This document shows, piece after piece, positions 52,423-60,986 of a DNA stretch of 64,000 bases. Below the pieces are notes generated by a model. It did no database searches, was not told the DNA's origin, and was given only the letters and a program-made list of their open reading frames with translations. Origin of the DNA: Hyphomicrobiales bacterium (GTDB lineage: Bacteria > Pseudomonadota > Alphaproteobacteria > Rhizobiales > Devosiaceae); NCBI GenBank assembly GCA_027487555.1, contig JAIYDI010000037.1, forward strand, positions 1-64,000, given 5' to 3'. Position numbers and translations under genes: made by a program. The first letter of the stretch is position 1. Every line of letters starts with the position of its first letter.

Positions 52423-53469
52423 TCAAACCAGCGCGAGGAACTCTTCGACATCGGCGTCGCTTGTCGCCCAACTGGTGACGAGCCGGACGAGGGTTTCGTC
52501 GGGGTCTGGCCGAGCGTCGGGATGCAGCGCGTCGGCCGGCCATTCGTGGCAGAAGCCGCCAGCAGCCCGAATTTTGGCGAGCGCGGCGCGCGAGATGATC
52601 GGGAATACCTCGTTGGCCGAGCTTTCCCAGGCGAGCCGGACGCTATTGCTGGCGCGCAGCCCCGCGCGGAGCCTGTCGCTCATCAGATTGGCGTGGCGGG
52701 CCCAGTGCAGCCAGTTGCCATTTTCGAGATAGGCCTCGAACTGCGCAGCGACAAAGCGCGACTTCGAGAAGGTGTGGCCGGCGCGCTGACGGCGGGCGGC
52801 GACGTCATGCAGCACGCCGGGGGTAAAGATCACAATGGCTTCGGCGGCCCAGCAGCCGTTCTTGGTGCCGCCGAAGCTCATGAAATCGACGCCGGATTTC
52901 CAGGTGAGTTCGGCCGGCGAGGCGCCGGTGGCGGCGACGGCATTGGCGAAACGCGCGCCATCGCAATGGACCGGAAGCCCACGCGCCTTCAGAGGGGCGG
53001 TGAGCGCCGCGATTTCGGCGGGAGCATAGACGGTGCCGCATTCGGTGGCGTTGGTGAGGCTGAGACCCAGGAGCGGGCCGTGGCGATTGCCCTCGGGGTA
53101 GCGGGCGAGGGCGGCGGCGAGGCCGTCGGGCCGGATCTTGCCCGCCGCGTTGGCGACGGTTGCGAGCTTCACGCCGCCTGACTGGAACTCGGTCGCGCCC
53201 CATTCGTCATTTTCGATATGCGCTTCGGTCGAGCAGAGAATTTGCCCGCCCGGCCGGCCGATGGCGGCGAGCGCGAGCGAATTCGACGCCGTGCCAGTGG
53301 CCGTGAACAAGACCTCCACCTTGCGCTCGAACACCTCGCAGAATCGCTCGGTGACGCGGGCTGTCAGCGGGTCGTTGCCATAGGCGGGAGCGAAGCCGGT
53401 GCCGGCGTGGGCGATGGCGGCGCTGATCTCGTCGGGCACGCCGGCCCAGTTGTCGGAGGCGAATCTCAT
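52423..53469 (-). CDS. Low-specificity L-threonine aldolase-like protein
   Basis: The 348-residue PLP enzyme matches threonine aldolases, which split threonine or allo-threonine into glycine and acetaldehyde. It begins MRFASDNWAGVPDEIS, has LFTATGTASNSLALAA, CSTEAHIENDEWGATEF, the PLP-ring Asp170 in LPVHCDGARFANAVAA, and Lys203 in FMSFGGTKNGCWAAEAI. ATG 53469 is used because the family begins at this methionine; an upstream GTG/ATG frame adds 17 residues without support. It is convergent with the calycin-like gene and divergent from the zinc alcohol dehydrogenase gene. Related beta-hydroxy amino acid substrates are possible. Confidence 0.92.
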   Translation of the reverse strand: MRFASDNWAGVPDEISAAIAHAGTGFAPAYGNDPLTARVTERFCEVFERKVEVLFTATGTASNSLALAAIGRPGGQILCSTEAHIENDEWGATEFQSGGVKLATVANAAGKIRPDGLAAALARYPEGNRHGPLLGLSLTNATECGTVYAPAEIAALTAPLKARGLPVHCDGARFANAVAATGASPAELTWKSGVDFMSFGGTKNGCWAAEAIVIFTPGVLHDVAARRQRAGHTFSKSRFVAAQFEAYLENGNWLHWARHANLMSDRLRAGLRASNSVRLAWESSANEVFPIISRAALAKIRAAGGFCHEWPADALHPDARPDPDETLVRLVTSWATSDADVEEFLALV

Positions 53470-53594
53470 GGTGTGTGGTCCAGGTCGTCGGGTCTGATCG
53501 CGGCCATCGATAACTGACATGCTAGCCTGCGACGAGGCTGGAAATCACGGCGCTTTCCGCTAATGTGCCGCCGCATTCGACCCAAGGAAAGCCC

Positions 53595-54593
53595 ATGCGC
53601 GCCATCTATTGCACTGAACCTGAAAAACTCGAGCTGCGCGAGGTCGCCGCGCCGGCGCTGAAGCCTGGTTGGGTGCGGGTCGGTATCAAGCATGTCGGCA
53701 TCTGCGGCACCGACTACCATATCTTCGAGGGCAATTTCCCGTTCTTCGAATATCCGCGCATCATCGGGCACGAACTGTCGGGCGTGGTGCTCGACCCCAA
53801 TGGCGAAGCGTTCACGGCCGGGGCGCCGGTTGTCATCAACCCCTATGTCAATTGCGGTACATGCCCGGCCTGCCTCGAAGGCAAGCCCAATTGCTGCGAG
53901 ACGCTGAAGGTGGTTGGCGTACATGCCGATGGCGGCATGGCGGATGAACTGGTGATGCCGGCCGCGAACCTCTATCCGGCGGATGGGATTTCGCTGCGCG
54001 ATGCGGCGATGGTGGAATTCCTCGCCATTGGTGCACATGCCGTGCGGCGCTCCGAACTCAAGGCCGGGCAGCGCGCGCTGGTGGTGGGCTCGGGGCCGAT
54101 CGGGCTCGGCGTCGCCTATTTCGCAAGGATAGCTGGGGCCGAGGTGACGGTGGTGGATGCGGCGCCCGACAAGATCGAGGCGACGCGGGCGCTGGGGTTC
54201 CAGACCTTCGCGGTGGACGAACTGGAAGGCGCGGAATTCGGCGCAGTGAAAAAGAGCGGCTTCGACTCGGTGTTCGATTCCACCGGATCGATCCGGGCGA
54301 TGAACGCGTCCATCTTCCATGCCCGCAATGGCGGCAATTACACGCTGGTGGGCGTCATCAAGGGCGACCTGGTGTTCCCGGATTCCGAAGTGCATCGGCG
54401 CGAACTCACCATCCGCGGCTCACGCAATGCGACACGGCAGGATTTCGAGCATGTCATGGCCTCGATCCGCGCAGGAAAGGTGCCGACGGACCGCCTCGCG
54501 ACGCACAAGACGACAATCGAGAGCGTTTCGCGTGACATGCCGGTGTGGGCGCATGACCGTACCGGGCTGATCAAGGCAATCGTGACCGTGTGA
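53595..54593 (+). CDS. Zinc-dependent medium-chain alcohol dehydrogenase
   Basis: The 332-residue enzyme belongs to the threonine/sorbitol dehydrogenase side of the medium-chain family. Catalytic zinc ligands are Cys37 in GICGTD and His59-Glu60 in GHELSG. The structural zinc loop has cysteines at 87, 90, 93 and 100/101 in CGTCPACLEGKPNCC. The NAD-binding motif is VVGSGPIGLGVAYFARIAG with VVDAAPDKIEA after it. I chose ATG 53595 because AAGGAAA precedes it by 4 bases; ATG 53565 is an alternative. Polyols, sugar acids or threonine are all possible substrates. The adjacent divergent aldolase makes a role with beta-hydroxy amino acids conceivable. Confidence 0.92.
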   Translation: MRAIYCTEPEKLELREVAAPALKPGWVRVGIKHVGICGTDYHIFEGNFPFFEYPRIIGHELSGVVLDPNGEAFTAGAPVVINPYVNCGTCPACLEGKPNCCETLKVVGVHADGGMADELVMPAANLYPADGISLRDAAMVEFLAIGAHAVRRSELKAGQRALVVGSGPIGLGVAYFARIAGAEVTVVDAAPDKIEATRALGFQTFAVDELEGAEFGAVKKSGFDSVFDSTGSIRAMNASIFHARNGGNYTLVGVIKGDLVFPDSEVHRRELTIRGSRNATRQDFEHVMASIRAGKVPTDRLATHKTTIESVSRDMPVWAHDRTGLIKAIVTV

Positions 54594-54661
54594 CTTGGCG
54601 GCGCGCCCCGAAAGCGCGACACAACAAGACCTCAGGTCACTTCAACGTTGCAGCCAAAGTG

Positions 54662-54877
54662 TCAAATGACCTGGCCGATGACGCGCGGCGTGACGTCGAC
54701 CGATATCTCCTCCATGCCGAGGAGACGCGCAATGACCTCGGGCGTGTCGCGGACGACATAGACACCGGCGATGGTTTCCACCCTGGTGTCGCGCAACCCC
54801 TTGACCACCGCGACAACGTGTTCGGGATTGACGTAGATGGCGGCGCCATCGGCAGTGTCGAGCTTGACCAAACGCAA
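54662..54877 (-). CDS. Small FlbD-like protein, TTG start
   Basis: The 71-residue product has the pattern of FlbD-type small proteins, which carry an INPEHI..V..-T-I-L-..G..-V-V sequence: here LDTADGAAIYVNPEHVVAVV, then TRVETIAGVYVVRDTPEVIARLL and GQVI at the end. I chose TTG 54877 because GGAGG lies 7 bases upstream on the minus strand. The frame is open to an ATG at 54919, but that start has no ribosome site and adds an unrelated stretch. FlbD-like proteins occur near flagellar genes in other bacteria; none is near here, so the role is open. It converges with the zinc alcohol dehydrogenase gene. Confidence 0.65.
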   Translation of the reverse strand: MRLVKLDTADGAAIYVNPEHVVAVVKGLRDTRVETIAGVYVVRDTPEVIARLLGMEEISVDVTPRVIGQVI

Positions 54878-55103
54878 GCGAAATCCTCCATAACGCTGAC
54901 ATAACGGGTTATGCCCCATATGCTGTCGGGATTGTCCCCCAGGGGTGGGCCCCTGGTCAATCGATGTTTCTGCGAGGGTGCCCGGCGTTGCGGCAACGAG
55001 CGCTTGCGCATGGCACCAGCAGAGCTGACGCCTATTAACGCCATTTGCCCTTAGGCCGCGCCGCAGCCCGCTGCAGCCGCTGGCGACGGGTGTGCAGAAC
55101 CTG

Positions 55104-56138
55104 ATGACTTTGCCTGTCGCGCAATTGAATTCCTCTCTTGTCGACCCGCACCTCGGCGCCCGCCAGCGTCAGGGCAGCGACGTGATCTGCCTGTGGTTCA
55201 CCGCCCGGCACAAGACATCCGGAGAACTGCGGCGCTTCACCATTGAGTATGGCGTGGTCAACCGCGCGGACAATGCCCAGCGGCCGGTGGTGGATCGGGT
55301 GCGTCGCGACGGGACGGCATTGCCGCCCTGCCATGGCTGGGTGCGGGCCGGCCTGTGGGGCAACGAACCGCGCGAGGCGGTGGTGCATGTGCCGGTGGCG
55401 GCGCTCAGCCAGACGCGCGTGGGACTCCTGGATTTCGGGCCGGCGCGCGTTTCGAGCCATGCCGCCGACGGCGCGATCGAGATGGATTCAGGTGCGCCGC
55501 TGCACTGTCGCAGCCGGTTCCGCTGGCAGCTGACCTTCGTGCTCGACGCGGCGGCGGCGGTGCGGGAAATGGGGCGGCCTGTCGCGATGACGGGTCAGAT
55601 TGAGCTCGACGATGCGCCTTACCTGATCGAGCCCGAGTCCGCGCTCGGGGTGGTCGAACGTCGGATGATGCGGAGCGTGCCGGTGCCAATGGTCCGGCTG
55701 GCGAGCCGCAACCTGGCGAGTCGCGCGGCGCGTCCGCCCGGCTGGTTCAGCGCTGCCCATGAGGCGGGGCGCGAGCGACTGGTTGTGCAGGTGGCGCATG
55801 GGCGCGAGGTGCACCGGTTTGGTGGCGCGCCGTTCTGGCGGCCGGGCATGGTGAGCGTCGCGGCGACCGACGAGGGCGAGACGATCAACTGGAAGCTCCT
55901 GGGCAAGAATCGCACGGCGCTGGTCGAGCTTTCGGTTGCTTGCGCGAAGATCGAGATGCTGCGCCGCCGGCCGCAGCAGCCCGATGGCAGCTATCGACAC
56001 GACGTGCTGTGGAGCGGCGGCACGGGTACGGGCGAGGCCAGACTCTATCGCCGGGACGGGGAAACGCTCGATCTCGTCGATACCATCACGCTGCGCGATG
56101 TGCTGTGCGAGTACGGCGTACCGGCCCCCCGCTTCTGA
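55104..56138 (+). CDS. Calycin-like protein, copy 2, with lost DKNWG motif
   Basis: This 344-residue protein is a diverged paralogue of the protein at 51260-52414. Shared blocks are WFTARH against NFTARH, AGLWGNE against IGIWGEG, RFRWQLT against RFRWQLS, LASRNLAS against LASSDLVS, LWSGGTGTGEARLY against LWNGGTGRGELRLF, and CEYG near the end of both. Where copy 1 has YADKNWGRDF, this copy has VVERRMMRSV, so the signature residues are gone. It may be a non-catalytic partner or have a new role. ATG 55104 is used; GTG 55092 adds four residues. The 226 bases upstream hold inverted repeats (54901-54912; 54939-54956) and a possible promoter but no gene. Confidence 0.7.
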   Translation: MTLPVAQLNSSLVDPHLGARQRQGSDVICLWFTARHKTSGELRRFTIEYGVVNRADNAQRPVVDRVRRDGTALPPCHGWVRAGLWGNEPREAVVHVPVAALSQTRVGLLDFGPARVSSHAADGAIEMDSGAPLHCRSRFRWQLTFVLDAAAAVREMGRPVAMTGQIELDDAPYLIEPESALGVVERRMMRSVPVPMVRLASRNLASRAARPPGWFSAAHEAGRERLVVQVAHGREVHRFGGAPFWRPGMVSVAATDEGETINWKLLGKNRTALVELSVACAKIEMLRRRPQQPDGSYRHDVLWSGGTGTGEARLYRRDGETLDLVDTITLRDVLCEYGVPAPRF

Positions 56139-56155
56139 GCGGTTCTCGGTCAGGC

Positions 56156-56268
56156 GTGGGTTTCGGCGGCCTTCCGCCACCGCCGAGTGCTGTGATGGCA
56201 TCGGTGGGCACGACGAAGCGGGTGGTGTCGCCACCGGTCGCGAGCAGGTTGAGCGTCAGCTGCTTCGA
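56156..56268 (-). pseudogene. Remnant of a small DUF1905-like gene
   Basis: On the minus strand this stretch reads KQLTLNLLATGGDTTRFVV followed by PTDAITALGGGGRPP. That is the pattern of the N-terminal part of DUF1905 proteins (a T-A-T-G-F-x-V-P motif, then V-x-A-L-G-x-G-K-R-P-P). There is no usable start codon just upstream, although GGGAG is present, and the rest of the domain is missing because the frame runs into the end of the calycin-like gene. I read it as a truncated fragment. The remaining bases of 56139-56318 show nothing else. Confidence 0.35.
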
Positions 56269-56318
56269 TGGTCTCTCCCGGCAGTAGGGTGACTGTGCCG
56301 GGAGCGATGATCATTGCA

Positions 56319-57395
56319 TCAGAACATGCTCTTGTAATCGACCGGATAGCCGAAATAGCGCGGGCCGACGAGCGCGATGCCCGCATCCGACTGCCATTGC
56401 GGGTTGCAGGGCAGGGCGAGGGCGACGAGACGAAGCCCATAGCGCAAGGCGTCGGTCGTCACCGGCATGCCCGACTCTGCTTCGAGCACGGTGATCAGGT
56501 CGGGCGTCGTCACCAGGATTTCGTCATCGCGCGTGGCGACGAGGAACTCGTTCTGGAAATCGAGCTGGAAGGAATGGCCGCGCCATTCTTCCACGCCCTC
56601 GAACTTGGCCGTCCCTCGGGCAAAGCCGCCGACGGTGCGCCGGTCGATGTCCTTGATGCGGCCGTGGAAAATCTGCTGCGCGCCGAGCTTGTCGACGATG
56701 GCGGCGACCGGATCGCGGTGCTCGGACTTGGCGGCGCGCAGGGTTTCGCCGATTTCGGCGCACAGGGTAAGCGTACCGCGGATGATGGCCTTCTTTGCCA
56801 CCGCGCCGGACATTGAATAAAAGGCGAGCAGCGCCGAGCCGCCCATCTCCACCGTTGCGGCGCGGGCGAGCCGCTCCGTCCAGGCGTTGGAAACCGTGTC
56901 GAGCACCAGCGAATTGCCCTTGTCATCGCAGAGCACCATCGGGGTCGCCGAGACGCCATGCATGGAAAAGCTCACCATCTGCAACTCGGGATAGGCGCGA
57001 CCCATGCCGTCGCCATCGACGAGCGGCAGGCCGGTCATCGCGGCAACCACGAAGGGCGTGGTGGAATTGACGCCGCCCGCTTCGCCGCAGAGCACGGCGT
57101 CGATCTTCTTGCCGAGCAGCTGCTCGAGCTGACGGAAGGCGTTGATCAGCTCCTCGCCCTGCGGCAGCTTCTCGGTCATCACCGTGGGGGCGCCCATCAT
57201 GGCGACGGGCACCACCAGCGCGTCGTCGGCCAGTTCATCGACATCGATGATGTTGACGGGGCCGTAGCGCTTGATGGCCTGCTGCGCCATGAGCTTGCCG
57301 ATATAGGGATCGCCGCCGCCGCCGGTGCCGAGCACCGCGCCGCCGGTGGCGATATCCTCCATGTCCTCTGCCTTGATGGTGCGCAGGAACTTCAT
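56319..57395 (-). CDS. DUF917-family protein, second copy
   Basis: The 358-residue protein belongs to DUF917, a family found next to hydantoinase/oxoprolinase genes whose biochemical role is not established. It opens with IATGGAVLGTGGGGDPYIGK, a glycine-rich loop, then AVLCGEAGGVNSTTPFVVAA, GLPLVDGDGMGRAYPELQM, and a C-terminal domain with RDDEILVTTPDLITVLEAESG and NPQWQSDAGIALVGPRYFGY. The first copy is encoded immediately upstream and overlaps this start by four bases (ATGA), so the two are probably made in equal amount and may form a heteromer. It is the last gene of the operon. Confidence 0.88.
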   Translation of the reverse strand: MKFLRTIKAEDMEDIATGGAVLGTGGGGDPYIGKLMAQQAIKRYGPVNIIDVDELADDALVVPVAMMGAPTVMTEKLPQGEELINAFRQLEQLLGKKIDAVLCGEAGGVNSTTPFVVAAMTGLPLVDGDGMGRAYPELQMVSFSMHGVSATPMVLCDDKGNSLVLDTVSNAWTERLARAATVEMGGSALLAFYSMSGAVAKKAIIRGTLTLCAEIGETLRAAKSEHRDPVAAIVDKLGAQQIFHGRIKDIDRRTVGGFARGTAKFEGVEEWRGHSFQLDFQNEFLVATRDDEILVTTPDLITVLEAESGMPVTTDALRYGLRLVALALPCNPQWQSDAGIALVGPRYFGYPVDYKSMF

Positions 57396-58501
57396 TTCGC
57401 TTTCCCCTCAAGCGGGTTGTAGGTGAGGTCCGGGTAGCCGAAGGCTTTTGGCCCGATAATTTCGAGGGCTTTTTCAGTCTTCAGCAAATCGTGGGCGGGC
57501 AGGCCGATGACGGCGAGGCGCTGGCCGTATCGCAGCACCTCGGTGGTGAGCGGCTCGCCGGTATCGAGTTCGAGATTGACGATCAGGTCTGGCACCATCA
57601 GCACCGGCACGCCATCGACCCAGAGCACGAGGTTCTCGTTCTGGATGGCGATCTTGGCTTCCGAGCCGGCCCAGTCGCCGAGGCCCGAGAGGATCGCCTC
57701 GCCGCGGGCGAAGCCGCCGACGAGGTGGCGGCGGATATCGGTGATCTTGCCGGTGAAGAACAGCTTGGCGCCGGTTTCCTCGACCACGGTTTCGACGACG
57801 TTCTTGCGGGCCTTGCGCGCCTTGAGCACGGTGCGCCCGATATGCACGGCCTGCGTCACGGTCGCGGGGACGGCGGTTTTCTGGACGAAATCGCCACGCA
57901 TCGGCGGCAGGGCCAGCATGGCGGTCGCGCCCATATCGACGGTGGTGTGGCGCGCCATGCGTTCGAGCCAGAACATGTCGATGACGTGCTTGTAGACGAC
58001 GACATTGCCCTTTTCGTCCGCGATGGCCGCGGGCGCAACGCCGCCGCCATAGATGAAGAAGGTGCACATCTGCACTTCTGGGAAGGCGCGGCCCATGCCA
58101 TCGCCATCGACGATGCCGATGCCGAGCTTGGCGGCGGTGATCACCGGCTCCATGGCGTTGGCGCCGCCGATTTCGCCCGAGATCATGGCGGCGACCTCGA
58201 TGCCGAGTTCGGCCTCGACGGCAGCGAGCGCGCGCGTGCCTTCGTCGCCCTGCTCGAATTTTTCGGCGCTGACGACGGGCGCGCCGATGCCGCCGACTTC
58301 GCCGACCCAGTCGTCCTGGGTCAGCACTTCGAGCGGGATCACCGGCACGGTGGCGCCTTGGCGGAACACCTCGCGGGCGCGGAGGAAGCCGATATAGGGG
58401 TTGCCACCGCCGCCGGTGCCGAGCAGCGCGGCACCGATGGTAAGGGCCTCGAGGTCGTCGAAGCCGAGCCGGTAGCTCTCCGCGAGCGGTTTACGCGACA
58501 T
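57392..58501 (-). CDS. DUF917-family protein, first copy
   Basis: The 369-residue protein is a paralogue of its downstream neighbour, with LTIGAALLGTGGGGNPYIGF, MISGEIGGANAMEPVITAAK, GIGIVDGDGMGRAFPEVQMC and the C-terminal VLMVPDLIVNLELDTGEPL and GPKAFGYPDLTYNP. The second copy has the same order of blocks, so the pair comes from a duplication. I chose ATG 58501, which overlaps the end of the hydantoinase-family gene by 11 bases. Relatives are proposed to act on thiohydantoin or hydantoin-like rings together with HyuA-type proteins; that is family context, not seen here. Confidence 0.88.
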   Translation of the reverse strand: MSRKPLAESYRLGFDDLEALTIGAALLGTGGGGNPYIGFLRAREVFRQGATVPVIPLEVLTQDDWVGEVGGIGAPVVSAEKFEQGDEGTRALAAVEAELGIEVAAMISGEIGGANAMEPVITAAKLGIGIVDGDGMGRAFPEVQMCTFFIYGGGVAPAAIADEKGNVVVYKHVIDMFWLERMARHTTVDMGATAMLALPPMRGDFVQKTAVPATVTQAVHIGRTVLKARKARKNVVETVVEETGAKLFFTGKITDIRRHLVGGFARGEAILSGLGDWAGSEAKIAIQNENLVLWVDGVPVLMVPDLIVNLELDTGEPLTTEVLRYGQRLAVIGLPAHDLLKTEKALEIIGPKAFGYPDLTYNPLEGKAK

Positions 58502-60038
58502 GCAGTTCACCCACTGCCTTAACGCGGACGCGCGTGGCGTTGCCGGGCAGATAGGCGAGCGGCACGTCCTCGACATCGACGATTTCGATCGAGTCGGCGC
58601 GGGCGCCGGCTGCGACGGCGGCATCGGTGGCACGCTGCTTGGCATCGGCAAGCGCCGCATCGCGGCTGATTTCAGCCAGCGCATAGACGCGATCGACTTC
58701 GCCCGACACCTGCGCGATGGCGGCGCCGACGGCGTTCGCCACGGCGAAATGGTTGGGTTTGATCACTTCGAGGCCGCCGATCGGCCCATCGACGAGGATG
58801 GAGCCGCCGCCGACGACGATGACCGGCAGCGGATCGGGCGAAAGGCGCGAGCGCTCGACGCAGTCTTCCAGCATCTGCATGATCTTGACCTGCGTGCGGG
58901 CGAGAAGATCGGCCGGCAGGTGCGCGACCTTGGACTTGTCGCCCAGCTCGTAGCGGCCCGAGGCCACGACGATATCGGAGGTGGTCAACGTGTCGCCGCC
59001 GAAGATCAGCGCCTCGGTGATGATGCGATAGCCGACCGAGGTGGGGCCGACCTTGATGCCATCCCTGGTTTCAACGACATGCGAGCCGCCGCCCAAGCCG
59101 ATGGAGAACACGTCGGGCATGCGGAAATTGGTGCGGACGCCGCCCACTTCTACCGCGACGGTCGCCTGGCGCGGGAAGCCCTTGTGCAGCGAGCCGACGT
59201 CGGACGTGGTGCCGCCGATATCGACGACGATGGCGTCCTTGACGCCCGAGAGGAACGCCGCGCCGCGCATGGAATTGGTCGGGCCCGAGGCGAAGGTCAG
59301 CACCGGAAACTTTTCGGCGAAGGCCGCGTCCATCAGCGTGCCGTCGTTCTGGGTGAGGAAGAACTTGCCCTTGATGCCGGCCTCGGTGATGGCGGCGCGG
59401 AAAGCCGCAATGACATGCGCGCTCAAATCGCGCAGGCAGGCGTTCATGATCGCCGCGTTCTCGCGCTCGAGGAGCCCGATGCGGCCGATTTCGCTCGACA
59501 GCGTGATGTGGGCGCCGGGGAGCGCCTTGGCGAAAATCTCGCCGGCCTGCTTTTCGAAATCGCTGGTGACGGGAGAGAAGACCGAACTGATGGCGACGGT
59601 GTTGATGCCCTTGGCCTTGATGTCGGCGGCGATGCCGAGCAGTTCCTCTTCATTGAGTGGGGAGATGACGCGGCCATCGAACTCGTTGCCGCCATGGGCC
59701 AGGTACCAGGTACCGCCGATCGCCTGCTTCAGATCCTCCGGCCAATCGACCATGGGGGGGAGCGACGCGGTGGCGGGGAGCCCGAGGCGCACGGCGGCGG
59801 TCTGCGCCAGATCACGGCGCTGTACGACGGCATTGGTGAAATGCGTGGTGCCGATCATCACCACATCGACGGCACTCGCCGCCATGCCGGAGGCTGCGAG
59901 CACATCCTTCAGCGCGTTGACGACGCCGGTCATCACATCGGCGGTGGTCGCGGCCTTGACGCCCGCAATCACGGTGCTGCCATCCATCACCACGGCGTCC
60001 GTATTGGTGCCGCCTACGTCGATGCCGATCCTGATCAT
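58491..60038 (-). CDS. Hydantoinase/oxoprolinase-family protein (HyuA-like, short form)
   Basis: The 515-residue protein has the actin-like ATPase fold of HyuA: IGIDVGGTNTDAVVMDGSTV at the N-terminus (phosphate loop), VVMIGTTHFTNAVVQRRDL, VFSPVTSDFEKQAGE, and the second phosphate loop AIVVDIGGTTSDVGSLH. Family members hydrolyse ATP to open hydantoin, 5-oxoproline or similar amide rings, or carboxylate ketones. It is shorter than classical HyuA (about 690 residues), lacking the extra C-terminal domain, and no HyuB gene follows; two DUF917 genes do. The upstream ABC transporter probably imports the substrate. It starts 22 bases after the ATPase gene. Confidence 0.9.
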   Translation of the reverse strand: MIRIGIDVGGTNTDAVVMDGSTVIAGVKAATTADVMTGVVNALKDVLAASGMAASAVDVVMIGTTHFTNAVVQRRDLAQTAAVRLGLPATASLPPMVDWPEDLKQAIGGTWYLAHGGNEFDGRVISPLNEEELLGIAADIKAKGINTVAISSVFSPVTSDFEKQAGEIFAKALPGAHITLSSEIGRIGLLERENAAIMNACLRDLSAHVIAAFRAAITEAGIKGKFFLTQNDGTLMDAAFAEKFPVLTFASGPTNSMRGAAFLSGVKDAIVVDIGGTTSDVGSLHKGFPRQATVAVEVGGVRTNFRMPDVFSIGLGGGSHVVETRDGIKVGPTSVGYRIITEALIFGGDTLTTSDIVVASGRYELGDKSKVAHLPADLLARTQVKIMQMLEDCVERSRLSPDPLPVIVVGGGSILVDGPIGGLEVIKPNHFAVANAVGAAIAQVSGEVDRVYALAEISRDAALADAKQRATDAAVAAGARADSIEIVDVEDVPLAYLPGNATRVRVKAVGELHVA

Positions 60039-60059
60039 TCAAGCGATCCTTCTGGGTAT

Positions 60060-60986
60060 TCAGGGTTTGGCGCGGGCTGCGTCTTCGGCAGCGCGGCGCG
60101 CGAGCAGTTTTTCGGCGGTGGGGATTTCACCGTCGATAAGGTCGATCTTGGGGCGCATGGCCTCTTCCTCGGCGGAAATCACCGGGACGGAGGCGAGCAG
60201 CAGCCGTGTGTAATCGTGATGGGGATTTTCGAACACTTCGGCCGTCGGGCCTGTCTCGACGATCTGGCCCAGATAGAGGACACCGACGCGCTCGGCGAAA
60301 TTCCGCATAAGGCTCAGATCGTGCGAGATGAAGAAGTAGGTGAGGCCGAGTTCGCGGCCCAGATCGACCAAGAGGTCGATGACACGGGCCTGCACCGACA
60401 CATCGAGCGCCGAGGTCGGTTCGTCGAGCACCAGCAGCTTCGGCGCAACGGCCAGGGCGCGGGCGATGGCGACGCGCTGCTTCTGCCCGCCCGAGAGTTC
60501 ATGCGGATAACGTTCGGCGAAGTTCGCGGGCAGTTGCACCATGTCGAGCAGTTCGGAGATGCGCTGGCGGCGGGTTGAACGCGGGTGCCCATGCGCGTCG
60601 AGCGGCACGGCGATGGAGGCGCCGACGCTGCGGCGCGGGTTGAGCGAGGAGCCGGGGTTCTGGAACACCATCTGCACCTTGCGGCCATAGGCGCGGGTGC
60701 CGGCTTGCCCGGTGATGTTTTCGCCATCGAGCCGGATATCGCCAGAGGTGGGTTTCGTCAGCCCCATGATCAGCCGGGCGATGGTCGACTTACCCGAGCC
60801 GCTTTCGCCGGCAAGGCCGTAGATGCCGCCCTTTTCGATGCGGAGGCTGACATTATCGACGGCCTTGACGAGGCCGGTCTGCTTGCCGAAGCCGTTGCGG
60901 ACGGGGAAGTGCTTGGCGAGATTGACGAGTTCGAGCATGGGCGTCGACTTGGGCGTCGGCTTGGGCGTCGACTTGGGCGTGGTCAT
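60060..60986 (-). CDS. Peptide-type ABC transporter ATP-binding protein, DppF-like
   Basis: The 308-residue ATPase is the second of the two in this importer. It has Walker A AGESGSGKSTIARLIMGLT, signature LSGGQKQRVAIARALA, Walker B LLVLDEPTSALDVSVQ and a C-terminal oligopeptide-transporter extension (RLLLASVPVISAEEE). ATG 60986 overlaps the stop of the upstream ATPase gene (ATGA), which favours it. The first 16 residues, TPKSTPKPTPKSTP, come from a 12-base tandem repeat and precede a second possible start at 60938 (MLELVNLAKHFPV), where relatives begin. It energises uptake with its partner ATPase. Confidence 0.92.
   Translation of the reverse strand: MTTPKSTPKPTPKSTPMLELVNLAKHFPVRNGFGKQTGLVKAVDNVSLRIEKGGIYGLAGESGSGKSTIARLIMGLTKPTSGDIRLDGENITGQAGTRAYGRKVQMVFQNPGSSLNPRRSVGASIAVPLDAHGHPRSTRRQRISELLDMVQLPANFAERYPHELSGGQKQRVAIARALAVAPKLLVLDEPTSALDVSVQARVIDLLVDLGRELGLTYFFISHDLSLMRNFAERVGVLYLGQIVETGPTAEVFENPHHDYTRLLLASVPVISAEEEAMRPKIDLIDGEIPTAEKLLARRAAEDAARAKP
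60939..60981. repeat. 12-base tandem repeat, 3.6 copies
   Basis: GGGCGTCGACTT, GGGCGTCGGCTT and GGGCGTCGACTT follow each other from 60939 to 60974, with a partial GGGCGTG to 60981. One base differs between units. It encodes a Thr-Pro-Lys-Ser/Pro repeat at the N-terminus of the DppF-like protein in frame, so copy number changes would not break the gene. Confidence 0.85.

Noticed and set aside
58500-60578. 692-codon open frame antisense to the HyuA-like gene
   Set aside because: Asp/Gly/Arg-rich shadow without motifs.
60939-60981. CRISPR-like direct repeats
   Set aside because: Units are contiguous 12-mers without spacers and encode part of a protein.
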